A stretch of 64,000 nt of DNA from Cercospora beticola (taxonomy: Eukaryota > Ascomycota > Dothideomycetes > Mycosphaerellales > Mycosphaerellaceae): positions 310,001-374,000 of the forward strand of contig NC_088938.1 in assembly GCF_033473495.1 (NCBI RefSeq), written 5' to 3'. The position numbers were made by a program, and so were the translations under genes. The notes beneath the pieces are model-generated. The model saw nothing but the letters and a program-made list of their open reading frames with translations. It had not been told where the DNA came from and did no database searches. Positions 23,300 through 34,693 of the stretch are shown one piece after another. The number at the start of each line of letters is the position of its first letter. The first letter of the stretch is position 1.

Positions 23300-24232
23300 A
23301 TGAACGGCCTCATACCAACTCCCTTCTGCACGATTTTGACGCGAAGCTTTCTCTGCAGACACTCAATCCACTTCTCAAAAACACTCAGTCAAATCTGCGA
23401 ACATAGAAAACAGCCCTTCAGCATGTCCTCCCACAACTCCCAAAAAGAAGCCAAAAAAGCCCTCCGATCAGATATAAAATCCCGACTCTCCCAACTCTCT
23501 ACACAAGACCTCACTGCACAATCCGAAAAAGCTCAAAACATTATTCTAAACTCGTCACAATACCAAAATGCTCGACGAGTTGGGATATACCTCTCTATGC
23601 CGCAAAGTGAAGCACAGACGGATATATTGATTCGGGACGCGCTTTCATCATCGCAAGCCAAGAAAGTCTGCGTGCCTTATATTTATTCGGTCAAGAATGA
23701 TGATGCCACATCAAAGAAACGGACGACGAAGGTCATGGATATGTTGCAACTGGAGACGATAGAAGAGTATGCTGGACTGGAGAAGGATGGGTGGGGCATC
23801 CCGAAGTTGTCTGATCAGGGGATTGAGCAGAGGGAGAATGCGATGGGATGGAAGGGGTTGTCGTCGATGGACGCTGATGGAAGTCGAGTAGAGAATGAAG
23901 GTGATGCAGCGAGAGAAGCTGGTCTGGACCTGATCGTCGTGCCTGCTGTGGCTTTTGATCGAGAACTGAACAGACTCGGTCACGGCGCAGGATTCTACGA
24001 CAAATTCCTCACGCGGAATTTTGGCGATGGGAAGAGCAAGAAGCCGTATCTCTGTAAGTGGACCCACGTCATCACTGATGTTTCTCCTCACTGACAGACC
24101 TCCGCAGTCGGACTCTGTCTGGCAGAGCAGATTGTGCCTGAGGGAAAACTCGTCATGGAACCTTGGGATTGGAGAGTGGACGCCGTGGCCGTGGGCGATG
24201 GCACATTGCTGACTTCAGATGATATCCAATGA
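23300..24232 (+). CDS. 5-formyltetrahydrofolate cyclo-ligase
   Basis: Converts 5-formyl-THF to 5,10-methenyl-THF with ATP. Exons 23300-24053 and 24108-24232, 54-nt intron. Motifs: RRVGIYLSMPQSEAQTD, the GWGIP stretch, DLIVVPAVAFDRELNRLGHGAGFYD (nucleotide/phosphate-binding region) and, across the splice, FGLCLAEQIV. Two starts are plausible. ATG 23300 adds 41 residues that are rich in R, S and hydrophobics with no acidic residue until position 34, like a mitochondrial presequence. ATG 23423 (MSSHNSQKEAKK) gives the 251-aa cytosolic-size enzyme. The ORF converges on SmE. Confidence 0.9.
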
Positions 24233-24486
24233 GCATTACAGTGTACCGCATTTGAGCGCGCAGCATGAGGGCGACTCACTGTTCGTGCCGGATCGTGTCC
24301 ACCCTTTGGGACTTGTCCTCGTCCTCGTTTGACATTTTCTTCTCGTGATTCGCGATGCGGTGGTCGCGTCGCTGTCAGCGGACCCCGCTCTTGTCCGAAG
24401 CATGACTCTGCTACGCCATGTGTCCGCACTCAATGCCTTCGCGAGCAATTCGCTCAGCGTGTCCCTCCTTTCGTGGCATCACTGTC

Positions 24487-24852
24487 TCACGATAAACTCT
24501 GGATCAAGCACACGTTGTCGCCCTTGAGCAATATTTGACCTGTTTGCGCGCGTCATGTCAGCTTCCAACTTTTGTCCAAAATCATGAACGCCTTTCACTC
24601 ACCCAGTTCTCGCCTGTCTCCTGGCTTCTCCTCTGTGTCTGTGGCTCCCTTGGCAGGCTGCTTCACCTCCACTGCATCATCAATCACCAAGTTCATGAAC
24701 TCATCGAACCCTCGGATTTTGCCCTCAATTCGAATGCCCAGCTGCTCGTAAAGCCAGATCTGAACTGTGCTGTGTTGCTGCAAGAGCTTGAAGATAAAGT
24801 TGATTGGAGGAAGGAGGACCTTTCGCTGTCCGCCGCCTCTGCGATCGCCCAT
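24487..24852 (-). CDS. SME1: Spliceosomal Sm protein E, 100 aa
   Basis: Subunit of the heptameric Sm ring on U1, U2, U4 and U5 snRNAs. Exon 1 24852-24603 carries Sm1: LLPPINFIFKLLQQ, IWLYEQLGIRIEGKIRGFDE and MNLVIDDA. A 63-nt intron (24602-24540) splits the gene, and exon 2 (24539-24487) supplies the Sm2 strand ILLKGDNVCLIQSL. Without the splice the protein would lack Sm2, so the splice is well supported. The loop between Sm1 and Sm2 is somewhat extended and charged, as is common in fungi. Divergent from the importin gene over 460 bp, and convergent with the cyclo-ligase. Confidence 0.93.
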
Positions 24853-25312
24853 GTTGGAGTTTTGTGGTTGTGGTTGGAGGTGCGGTTGGTGGAGCGCAAC
24901 GGGGCGCGGCGCGATGGTTCACGTCGTGGTCGCGTGAGAAGTGTGCGTGCGGTAAATTGTGTGCGACGGGCTGTCAAAGTGGAGGTTGGATGTCTTGTCA
25001 GAGTCTCGAATTCGATGCGGTGGTCGCGAGGTGCAGCTGCAAGTCTCCCGAGACTAAAGTTTTGGAAGGCGCGCACGGACTCTGTCGAGCATGGCAATCG
25101 GCAGGAGCGTTCTACTCTTCTTTGGTGGGGCTGCCTCTTTTACCACAAACAATCACATCCAGCAACAACAACCGTTTTCCCACCTTCCAACCCTCCCACG
25201 GTCTTTACTCACTCACCACACACTTTGCCTGCCGACGAGAAATGATCAGGCGGACAACGAACCACGCCCGTTTCCTCTAAACCAACAGACACTCCCACTC
25301 CACGCCGCAAAC

Positions 25313-28290
25313 ATGACCGTCAACGAGGCCTTTGCGCCGGTGCTGTCCGCTCTGGCCATCATGTCCAGCAGCGCCGACAAGAGCCAAAAGACACAAGCGC
25401 ACGCCTTTCTGGAGCAATTTCAGAAATCACAAGACGCCTGGACTCACACATTTTCCATTTTGCAATCGGCACAGTCAACAGACGAGGCGAAATTGTTCGC
25501 GGCGACGACGTTGAAGGGAAAGGTAAGGTAAGAGCAGTTGAGAGGCGAAAATGGAGCGGGACTGACAAAGTATTCTTCAACCAGATAATCTTCGACTTTC
25601 ACCAGATTCCTCGCGAATCATGGCCACAATTACGAGATACCCTGCTTGCGACTGTCGCGCAGTACGCAAAGGGCCCGAAACCGATCCGGACACAATTATG
25701 TGTATGTTTGGCAAACCTCGCCATTCTCATGCTCGACTGGAAGAATGTGTTGCAGACGGTCGTGAGCACGCTGGGCAGTGACCAAGCGGGCATCTCCTGC
25801 GTGCTGGAATTTTTGCATGTGCTGCCAGAGGAGGTGACAGAGGGGCGCAAGATTGCATTAGCAGAAGATGAGTTGCGAGACAGACAGGTGGAGCTGTTGG
25901 AGCAGAATGGCCAGCACGTGCTGCAACTGCTCATCCAGTATGCGCAATCATCGCCTGAGGCAGTCAACAATCCACAACTCATGGAGTGCATCATATCATG
26001 GATCAGAGAAGTGCCGCTGCACGATATTGTCAGCTCGCCACTGATGGAGGTTGTCATGACAGCGGTGCAAGGGGATTCTTCGTTCGATGCAGCGGTGGAG
26101 ACGCTGTGTGGCATCTTTAAAGAGACGAGAGAGGTGGACGAGAACATGGACACGATCAAAGCATTGTACCCCCGACTGGCAACTTTGGCACCTCGAATAG
26201 CCACCGCATCCGACGAGGAGGATTGGGAGACGTTCAAGGGTGTGACAAGAGTGTTCGCAGAAGCAGGAGAGGCCTGGGTCATACTCGTGGCTAGGGAACC
26301 ACAGCAGTTCAAGACTTTGGTGGAGGCCGTGCTGGAGTGCTGTCGCCGGGACAAAGAGCGAGAGGCTCTGAGCCAGACGTTCAACTTCTGGTACGAGCTG
26401 AAGCAGTACATCACTTTGGATCGATACATGGAGGCGCGAGTCCAGATGGTCGATATCTACTCAGCACTGGTGGACATCATGATCACGCATCTGCAGTATC
26501 CGTACGCGGAGAACGGCAACGACACAGATCTATTCGACGGCGACCGAGAAGCTGAGGATCGTTTCCGCGAGTTCAGACATCAGCTTGGAGATGTGCTGAA
26601 GGATTGCTGCGAGGTGATTGGCGTTACCGATTGCCTGCAAAAGAGCTACGTGTTGATCGAGAAATGGGTCAGCGAGTTCGGCTCACAAGCACAGAACGGG
26701 CTGGTCCCACACTGGCAGAGACTTGAGGCTCCGCTGTTTAGTATGCGGGCAATGGGCCGTCAAGTGCCGTCTGATGAGAATATCATGCTGCCACGACTGA
26801 TACCACTCATTGTACAGATTCCGGACCAGGAGAAGGTGCGCTTCCAAGCCGTCATGGCGTTGGGACGCTACACCGAATGGACAGCACAACATCCGGACAC
26901 ATTGCAAGATCAACTCAACTTCATTATGGCTGCCTTTTCGCATTCGTCGAAAGAAGTCGTTCGGGCGGCTGCGCTCAGCTTCAAATTCTTCTGCAACGAC
27001 TGCGCGGAGCTGCTCAAGGGTTACATGCCTCAGATTCAGCAATTCTATGAGACGAATCTTGACGCATTGCCGCCGACCAGCCAGGAGGAGACAACAGAAG
27101 GTGTTGCTTCTGTCCTCGCAAAACAACCAATCGACGCACTGTATCAGAACGTGAAGCTCTGCTGCGACCCGATCGTGCGCCGACTCATGGCCATGGCGCA
27201 GAACGCTACCGAGAAAGAGCAGAAGTTGGCGATTGCAGATCATCTGAACCTGCTGACCATCTTCATCCAGTGGGTGACCCCGTACATCGGGCCTTCAGAA
27301 CCCCATCCAGTGGTGCAGTACTGCCAGGAAATCTTTCCTGTACTGGCCACGATTTGCGAAAGCTTCATCCAATTCATACCGATTGTGGAGCGCGTCTGCC
27401 GATGCTGGAGATACATGGTTCTCTCATATCGCGTTCACGCTGCTCCTCTGTTACCAAGCCTGGCTGACAAGCTCTCCACTGGATTCGCAACCAGCAGACA
27501 AGGATGTTTCCTCTGGGCGACAGATAGCATTATTCGCGAGTTCTCCGACGAGAGCGAATATATCTCCCGACAGACGACCGATCAGATTTACGCCTTCTAC
27601 GAACAACAAGCAACTGCCTTCATGCGCGCACTCAATGATCTTGCACCCGAGGAAGTGCCCGACGTCATTGAAGACTTCTTCCGCCTATCAACGGACGTGC
27701 TTCTCTACCATCCGAACAAGATTGTCGCTTCAGACTTGATGGGTACCATCCTTCGAGCCGCAACGACCTCACTGACATTGCTGAAGGAGGAGCCGATTAT
27801 CGCTACGCTGCACTTCCTTCGGGATTTCCTGGCGTATGGCGGAGAAGATGCGCCATCTCCGTCCTTTGACGCGAACGACGGCACTTACAGCAATCGACCG
27901 AATCCACCTCAGATTCAGCAGACAGTGAAGGAACTCGTAAAGGCCACCGGCGAGGACTTGACGCAGCGCTGCATGACCGGCATGATGTATACCTTCCCTC
28001 CAGACTGCTTCCCTGATGCCTCCGGCGTGCTCCTTGCTCTCTTCCAACTCTTGCCCAAGGACACCGCGAACTGGGTCGGAAAGACCGTCTCGATGCTTCC
28101 ACCCGGATCGATCGCCCCGCAAGAGCAAGAACGACTCCTACGCAATATCGGCCAACGCATCGACAACGGAGAAGTGCGCAAGATTAGAGGTCTGCTGCAG
28201 GACTTCACGAACTCTTATCGCCGACGGAATGTCGCTCCGCGCGAGGGCTTGGGTCGGTTGGAAGCTACGAAGTTTAAATTTACTGGTTAG
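25313..28290 (+). CDS. MTR10: Importin-beta family mRNA transport receptor Mtr10/transportin-3, 971 aa
   Basis: Karyopherin that imports SR-type mRNA-binding proteins, by homology to yeast Mtr10. Exon 1 25313-25522 and exon 2 25585-28290, with one 62-nt intron. The N terminus has the importin-beta Ran-binding region (KTQAHAFLEQFQKSQDAW, then FAATTLKGK across the splice, IIFDFHQIP, LANLAILMLDW). Then comes an alpha-solenoid of HEAT-like repeats through a C terminus ending NSYRRRNVAPREGLGRLE. Length and order match the family. ATG 25313 was chosen because it begins the conserved domain; the upstream open frame to 25091 is promoter. It acts at the nuclear pore and shuttles between nucleus and cytoplasm. 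Confidence 0.93.
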
Positions 28291-31200
28291 AAGTCAGAAG
28301 GTAAACGGCGTGCGATAGGCAGCAGACGGGATTCTGGTTCCTCTCGTGCTGATGTGGCGCGTGCCTGGTGGGTTTCGATGCGTGGTTATTCAGCGGAGGC
28401 GGCAGCAGAGAGCAGGCGCAATGGATCGAGGATTTAGTTGGAAGTGTTACGAGAATTGCTGGAAGCAGAAAAGCAACCGTGGCGCAGTGACAAGGTAATT
28501 ATCGAGTGGCCTGAAGCTGCAGGAAGTCCTCGCAGGGAAGATGAAGCAAGACATCCGTGAGGATCTTGTCAGAAGGATCCGCACGCATTTCTTGGGACGG
28601 GTGGAAGAAAGTTCTGGGTGAATGTTTTAGATTTAACGTTCACAGCATGCATGCATGGGCATCAGGGCCCTGGTCGGAGGATACCCCTATAAATACAATG
28701 TTCTCTTCTTTACATGCCTTTGGAAGTTTCTTCCGTGTTCGAGGACACTATACAAATACGCTTGACTTTCTCGGTCGACCCATCAGTAGGATTACTTGCG
28801 CTATGTGAAGATGCTTCTATACGGATATTCGAGGACGGTATGGCTGGTTTGTGTCAATCAGTGGAGGAATCGAAGATGTTCATTTCTGGAGATCGTACAT
28901 TGATGTGCTCACTGTGACACCTGATGTGTATGCGATGAAGAACGAAAGCCGTCCAAAGGTGGCTCATTAGATACCTACGAGGATATACATTTGCACTCCT
29001 GTGTACAAATCGATCGTTGCTCATACTGCTCCCGTACTGCATGGGGGCATTCAATGCCTTGATTTTTGCCAACAAGGCCGACGCGGTGAACGACAGCATG
29101 CAAGAATCAATGTACACAAAGTGGTACGCGTTTCCTTGTCACATTCTCCCCTCGCAGGTCATATGCTGTTCGCTTGATGATCGTACTTTCAAGCTTGTTT
29201 CGCGCTTCGTACGCATGTAGAACTTTTGGCTCCAGCGAATGCCAGGAGGATAGTATGAAACAATCTGGATCGCTTGTACAAAGTCGTGACGGGAGGTCCC
29301 AGTTGACCCAGCGCTGCGGATTCAGACCGGAGGCCAGCGAGAATGCTACTCTGCGTTCTCAGACTTCTGGATTGGAGGGAAAGGTCGAGCTTTCACGTCC
29401 TTGTTCGATCCGCATCACAGCTAGCACAGCCCATCAAGCGGGCGTGGGAGATGATCTGTATGTGCCTGACGCGGAGAGTGTTTCGCTTTGCCGTGTGTAA
29501 TAATTCAGATATCGCCCGCGTGGCTTCCGTCATGGGACCGACGGGATGGATTCGTCGCGTTTGGGAGAAGGTCGCCCATCGGTGAGTTGTCTGCCAGTTT
29601 TCTGTACGCCCTTATCTTGGGGGTTCGCTCTTGGAGATTTGCTTCCCTGCTCGCTGCTATTGCTCACGGTTATTCTCATCCTTTCTGCTGAGACACAACT
29701 CGACTGACCTCTCGGGTCGACCATATTTTTTGTTCTGCTCTTTACGCTCAGCAAGAATCTTCATGTACTGCCGCGAATGAATCTCCTCTTTGTGTAGAAA
29801 TTGTAGATATTCATGCATTGTGGTTATCCCAACGGGGCCGAAGGCTTGATGTGCCGGAAGTCGAGCCAACCCAGAGGAGATGAGATGAGTGTTGAGACGC
29901 ACATGACTGCTTTGATATCAATCGCTGGTGTCGCGTTGTTCTCAAACCGGTCCGGTGTACGAAGTGATCAGACACCAACTCAGAATCCTGAGGTAATCTG
30001 GCAGCATCATCTCGGTGTCTAAGTTGATGACTGTATCTCCGTTGCACGATGATGGCATGGTCGAACTTTTTTCCCTGCTATACAGGCACAGGCTTGTCTT
30101 GACTCGACGATGATGTTGCGCCTAAACTGACGATGCTATAGAACTACGGGTAATATTTTGGGAAGAGTCTGTGTTGAGTCCGGAGGTGTACGGAACGCAC
30201 AGAGCTATTGTAATAGTACTGCCGGACTTATCAAGCGGCGGTAAAGATGCGGGATGGACAACGGTATAGGTAGAGTGTGTGAGTTAACTCCCATTGGCAC
30301 TGTCAGTCCGTAACACGAGTGTAATAAGTGAGGGCGTAAGCCGGCGGAGCTTGTGCGAAGACGCTCCTTGTCCGGTAATATTTTCCAGTAGTGGAGCAAT
30401 CAAGTGCCGATGGCTGACAATCCCACTCGTAGTCAGAAATTTCAAGCCGAAGATCTCACTCATGTGAGCCAGATATGCCCTACAAGAGACTTTGCCATTA
30501 GAAGTGTAGAAACGACGTGTATGGCGAGGATGTTTCTGTATGCATCGAGTTGATCCTCCTTCTACCTCTTCGCCAAGCCTTCCAGAGGGTGATGTAGCAG
30601 GTGCAAGAGCAAACGAGGGTGGGAAGCTGGCACGTTCAAGTCTGTGTAGCTGGATAGGGAAAGCACACATTCCAAAGCACCGCACTTGCGAACCGCACAT
30701 GAACGTGCAACAACTGCCGGTCTCATCAGAAATACCTCCATTCTGGGCGGTGAAATTGCGGGCCATGTCAATAGCGAGAGCACTAGCCTAGCTCTCCCGC
30801 TCCTCACTACATTGAGGACCGCGATCTTCCACCGATCAAGACCGTCGTGGGTTCTACGATTTCACTATCAGGGACGGACCATTGAGGCCATACGATAGCG
30901 AAGCAGCAAGCTGGATGATGTACAATGCCCTCATCTAGATGAAAGTCGCATCCGGTGTCGGGCAGCGACATGAGCATGCCGCGATGTGCTGCGGACGATT
31001 GCGTCGGGCTTGCCTCACGTCCGTAAAGAGCCGCCATCGCATGGGCAACGCTTTCGGCGATAGTTGCAGTGAGTGATCGAGCAGACTAAGCTTGGATCAT
31101 GAACAGAATAATTCGTGTTCACTCGGGTCCTCCACCCATCTCCTACGCTTCCAGATCTATAGCTATGGAAGCTGTTCCTTCGGAGTTGTGTTGCAAACGT

Positions 31201-33330
31201 GAACCTGCATACGCAAGATTTGAGAGTTATGAAGGTGTGGAGTATTTGCACGCCGCAGAGAGCATACCGACGAATGCGGCTCCCCATTAACGAAGCTTCC
31301 TAAAGAAGCAAAGTATGTTAGTGACTCCGAGAAAAGTGGACTTAGGGCAGTGGACAATTTCCCAGGAACACCGTTGCTTCTACGAGCTTGGTAGGGGCCT
31401 TTGGAAGACTTAGCATAGCTTACACGGACTTCGCACTGAAGAGTGCGACCATTCATATCCAAGCGATGATAAGTGTCCTCATCTGACTAGCTCAGTCAGA
31501 TTGCTATTGGAACACCACGAGAGTGGGAATCCTAGTATAGCATTCTAGGAAAGCCAAGCATCGACCACACGCTAAAAGGCGGATGGACCAACTTCACTTT
31601 CTGAAACTCCTCGGCGGCTTCTCCATATGTCTTGGCAGGCCTCTTGCCCGACCATGCGGTAGAGCTTGAAGGATGCTATGTAGCATCGATACTGGAGTCA
31701 GAAGGTCTCGAGCCTCGAAGCAGGAGGCGTTAGTTGTCTTCAGCAAGCCTTGACAGGCCGTTGAAATTTGCGCGTTCGCCATGACACGGCAGCAAAGTGG
31801 ATCGCTCTGGTAGTATTAAATGTTGGTGCCGCTCTGACCATGGTTTGCTCGCGTTCACCGCCTAGCTAAAGCATTTGCGTCCCGGAACTTCGAGGAGCAC
31901 AGATCATCAAACCCGAAATCAGCAATTGTGTGACCGACGAGATAGCGATGGAAAACAGTGCGACAGAGCATTGTACGGAAATCGCTTCGACAAAATCGCT
32001 TCGAAAATCTTTTCTTGCTTGCAGAAACGCGGATCTAACGGCTGAACATATAAGCTCACCTGATTATTTCCGCTTTGAGAATAGATCGATATGCCAAAGA
32101 CAACCCGCGAAATCCCAAGCCTAGAACGTCTCAAATATACAGATGTGGCCTCATGGAACCGGGAAGAAGGTACTCGCCGCAAAAGCCTCATCCGACCGTG
32201 AGCCCGGACTGCGCTGTAGTTGAGCAAGGTCTGAATCAAGTTCAACCGCCTGGACTCAATGCATGCGGCTCATGAGCAGGGCACTTCAGCGCCACCAATC
32301 GAGTGCACTGGTATGCGAGTTGCATCACGGAGATGACTTATGTCATGCTGAACGAAGTTCGCGAACGTATGCTTGTGCAGCTTCCACGAAAGGGTGACTC
32401 AAGAGGTCGAAAGGCATCAAGCTGCTTGGCGTCGGATCAATACAATGACCCCGGTAGCAAGATCGAGTAGGGCGGTCCGAGAAAGCTTGACCGTGATGTC
32501 CTTCAGCTCTATCATTCTACTGTCAATCTGGCCCACGAAAGGAATCCCTTCCATGCCCGTACGTTGCCGGACATCTGCTTCGCGCCGATGATCTGGCTTC
32601 GCATATGATCAGACACGGCCCACCTTCGGGGCGATGCTGTTGGAGCGTTGGATGTATCATAACGGACTGCGACATTGCATTACTTTGTGGGTCCACGAAA
32701 CCGTATGAAGCGATCTAAGATCTCACCAAGCCGAAGTCATCTCCACATGGCGCGTAAGCTTCGAAGAAATATGGAACTGGAAAGTCCCAGAACTAGTATC
32801 GCGACTGCAATCAGTAGGACACAAGACTGCGTTGTACAAGGTGATGGTCTCTCGTGTATCAAACGCTGCTATATCTTTAGGAAACGTGCCACGCTGGGCG
32901 CCTGCTCGTGCGAGACAAAATGTCCCACTTCCCCACCGGTGCACCGGTACGGCTCCCGAGGACCGCGCGCATCACGGGAGCGAGTTGCTCTTAGCCTACT
33001 CTCGAGGCTTCGGCGGCCGCATTACATTGCACTAGTCAACTTCCCCAGTTCATAATCTCTCCAATGTCTTATTCGTCCCTGCTTGGCTTCTGAGCCCCTG
33101 ACGGAATCCGAATCAACGACGCCTGTTAGTCCTCGTGTAGGGAAACTACTTCGGACCGCCCGTGGACTTCATCGGCAATAGCAAAGATAGCAGGATGAAG
33201 CTTCAACGAACGTCGTACTACTGCCTTAGTCTCTTCGCAGGACACTCGAATCTCCGGGACGTCCGAAGGTCTGGCCTCAGTCTTGCTACCACGAGGACAC
33301 ATCGAGCAACTGAGCAGGATCCGAGAAATT
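28291..33330. other. About 5 kb without a supported gene
   Basis: Only short frames, none with a domain, signal peptide or consistent splicing. A TATA-like CTATAAATAC at 28689-28698 is followed by an unrecognised 67-codon frame at 28714. A short perfect hairpin, ATCTGACT / AGTCAGAT with a 5-nt loop, lies at 31481-31501. There is no RIP signature, and a conserved non-coding RNA could be missed by eye. Confidence 0.5.
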
Positions 33331-33332
33331 GA

Positions 33333-33339
33333 TATATAA
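33333..33339 (+). promoter_or_regulatory. TATA box of the small secreted protein gene
   Basis: TATATAA about 113 bp upstream of ATG 33452. It is followed by a CA-rich leader and a favourable start context (TCAAAATGAAG), which argues that the now-frameshifted gene was expressed. Confidence 0.55.
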
Positions 33340-33451
33340 GGATCGATCAGCTCGACGAACAGCAGCTCATCACACACAGTTCCATCTCGACAACGCAACA
33401 GATACCAAAAGCCAAACCTCCTCAAAGCCCATCGCTCAAACCACAGTCAAA

Positions 33452-33833
33452 ATGAAGGCCACCGTTCTCTTCTTTTGCCGCCACTTTCTCCGGCCTTGCT
33501 CTGGCAACGAACGATCACTCCGAGCACAACTGCTGCTACCAAAACAAGGAGACTGGTTGGGTGTGGACAATCCACCCCGATCTTACCCACGCGGCCTGCA
33601 ATGATTGGACGGTAAATCAATTCTTTGAGCACTGTTGTAAATCGTTGACGCATCAAGCTGACTTTGGCCTTTGCTAGTCTGCATCTTATGCCAACAGCAA
33701 GTGCACCGAGAACGCCAACGTCGCGCGCATTAGCGGCCAGGATTTCTTGGGTGCTTGCAGGAAGCACATGAAGGAATGGGGTCTGCAGGATCCAGACCAC
33801 GTCGGAGCCGACTACCGAGGAAACTGCAACTAG
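33452..33833 (+). pseudogene. Small secreted Cys-rich protein (candidate effector), frameshifted in the signal peptide
   Basis: ATG 33452 starts a signal-peptide-like MKATVLFF. From about 33470 the sensible frame moves to the one read from 33477, giving a typical signal-peptide end (SGLALA) and a short mature part. A 66-nt intron (33612-33677, GTAAAT, branch GCTGAC, TAG) leads to exon 2 ending GADYRGNCN and TAG at 33831-33833. The mature part has six cysteines (HNCCYQ, AACND, SKCTEN, GACRK, GNCN) and a RISGQDFLGACRK block of the kind seen in fungal secreted proteins. No ATG exists in the mature frame upstream. The frames are separated by a single-base change in the 33466-33480 pyrimidine tract, so it is a recent pseudogene or a sequence error. 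Confidence 0.7.
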
Positions 33834-34693
33834 ATTGTGGAAGATCTAGTCAGTGGCGATTAGAAGCTTGTCAACACCGTCGTACTACTCTGGTGAGTTT
33901 GTGCGATTGATTCACGATGATTCGGCGTGATGACCGATCCTAGAAACTGCATCGGAGTTTCATGAGTGCGCGAAAAGGCTTCTTCATGCAAGCATTGGTG
34001 GAGCATTTCTGGGATAGAGACGTTGCTTATTTCTCTTTGTGTTGGCTGTTCCACTCTTTACTGATGATGCTCGCCACGGGTCATCAGGCATCCAGCCTTG
34101 TGTAGTACTACAATCAAAGTTTCTCCGTTGCCTATGCACAGCTTCACCTTCTACTCGAATGGTGTGTGTCTACTATTGTGTTTGCGGTTGATCATTCGTA
34201 GCCGTTGGAATGTTACAAACACCTGTGAGAAGCTATCTTCGTTCGTCTCCCTGCTTTTGTGTACAATTAGGGGCAAACTTGGCTGAATTTCCGGGGAAAT
34301 GTCGGTTTTAGGCACTTTTACGACGCTCGATGCCGAAGAATGTTTTGAGACGAGAAGTAGGAAGTAGGATATCGTACAAACACTTTTCAGACTTGAATTC
34401 AAAGGAGCTCGAGTAGGTCTAGACGGCCATAGCATGCTACATTTCGCCGCTTTCCTTCCTCGCTAACGCCCTTCGTCGTGCCAATTTCGTCCTCTACCAT
34501 CCGCATCCCTCTCTCCACACCGTTCTTGAGTTTCTTCACGTATGCATTTCTTTCCAAGCTCATCATCCGCTCGTTCCTCGACGACGAGTCCCTCTTAGAG
34601 ACTCGTTTATGTTGGATTGTGGCTTGTCGGACCATTGGCAGAAAGCTTGGCTTGTCCGTCTTGGAGCAAGCCATATTTGGTCATTTCGTGTAG
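33834..34693. other. Intergenic
   Basis: 3' side of both the secreted-protein gene and the large minus-strand gene. No gene supported. Confidence 0.5.

Noticed and set aside
25599..26429. 276-codon minus frame
   Set aside because: Antisense shadow of the importin gene; Ser/Cys-rich and without a domain.
28689..28917. TATA-like box followed by a 67-codon frame
   Set aside because: Frame has no signal peptide, conserved cysteines or recognisable family; TATA-like strings are common.
30284..30766. 160-codon minus frame in the gene desert
   Set aside because: No signal peptide, domain or start context. Kept only as a point for transcript checking.
31481..31501. 8-bp perfect hairpin ATCTGACT/AGTCAGAT
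   Set aside because: Short stem; expected by chance somewhere in 64 kb and without context.
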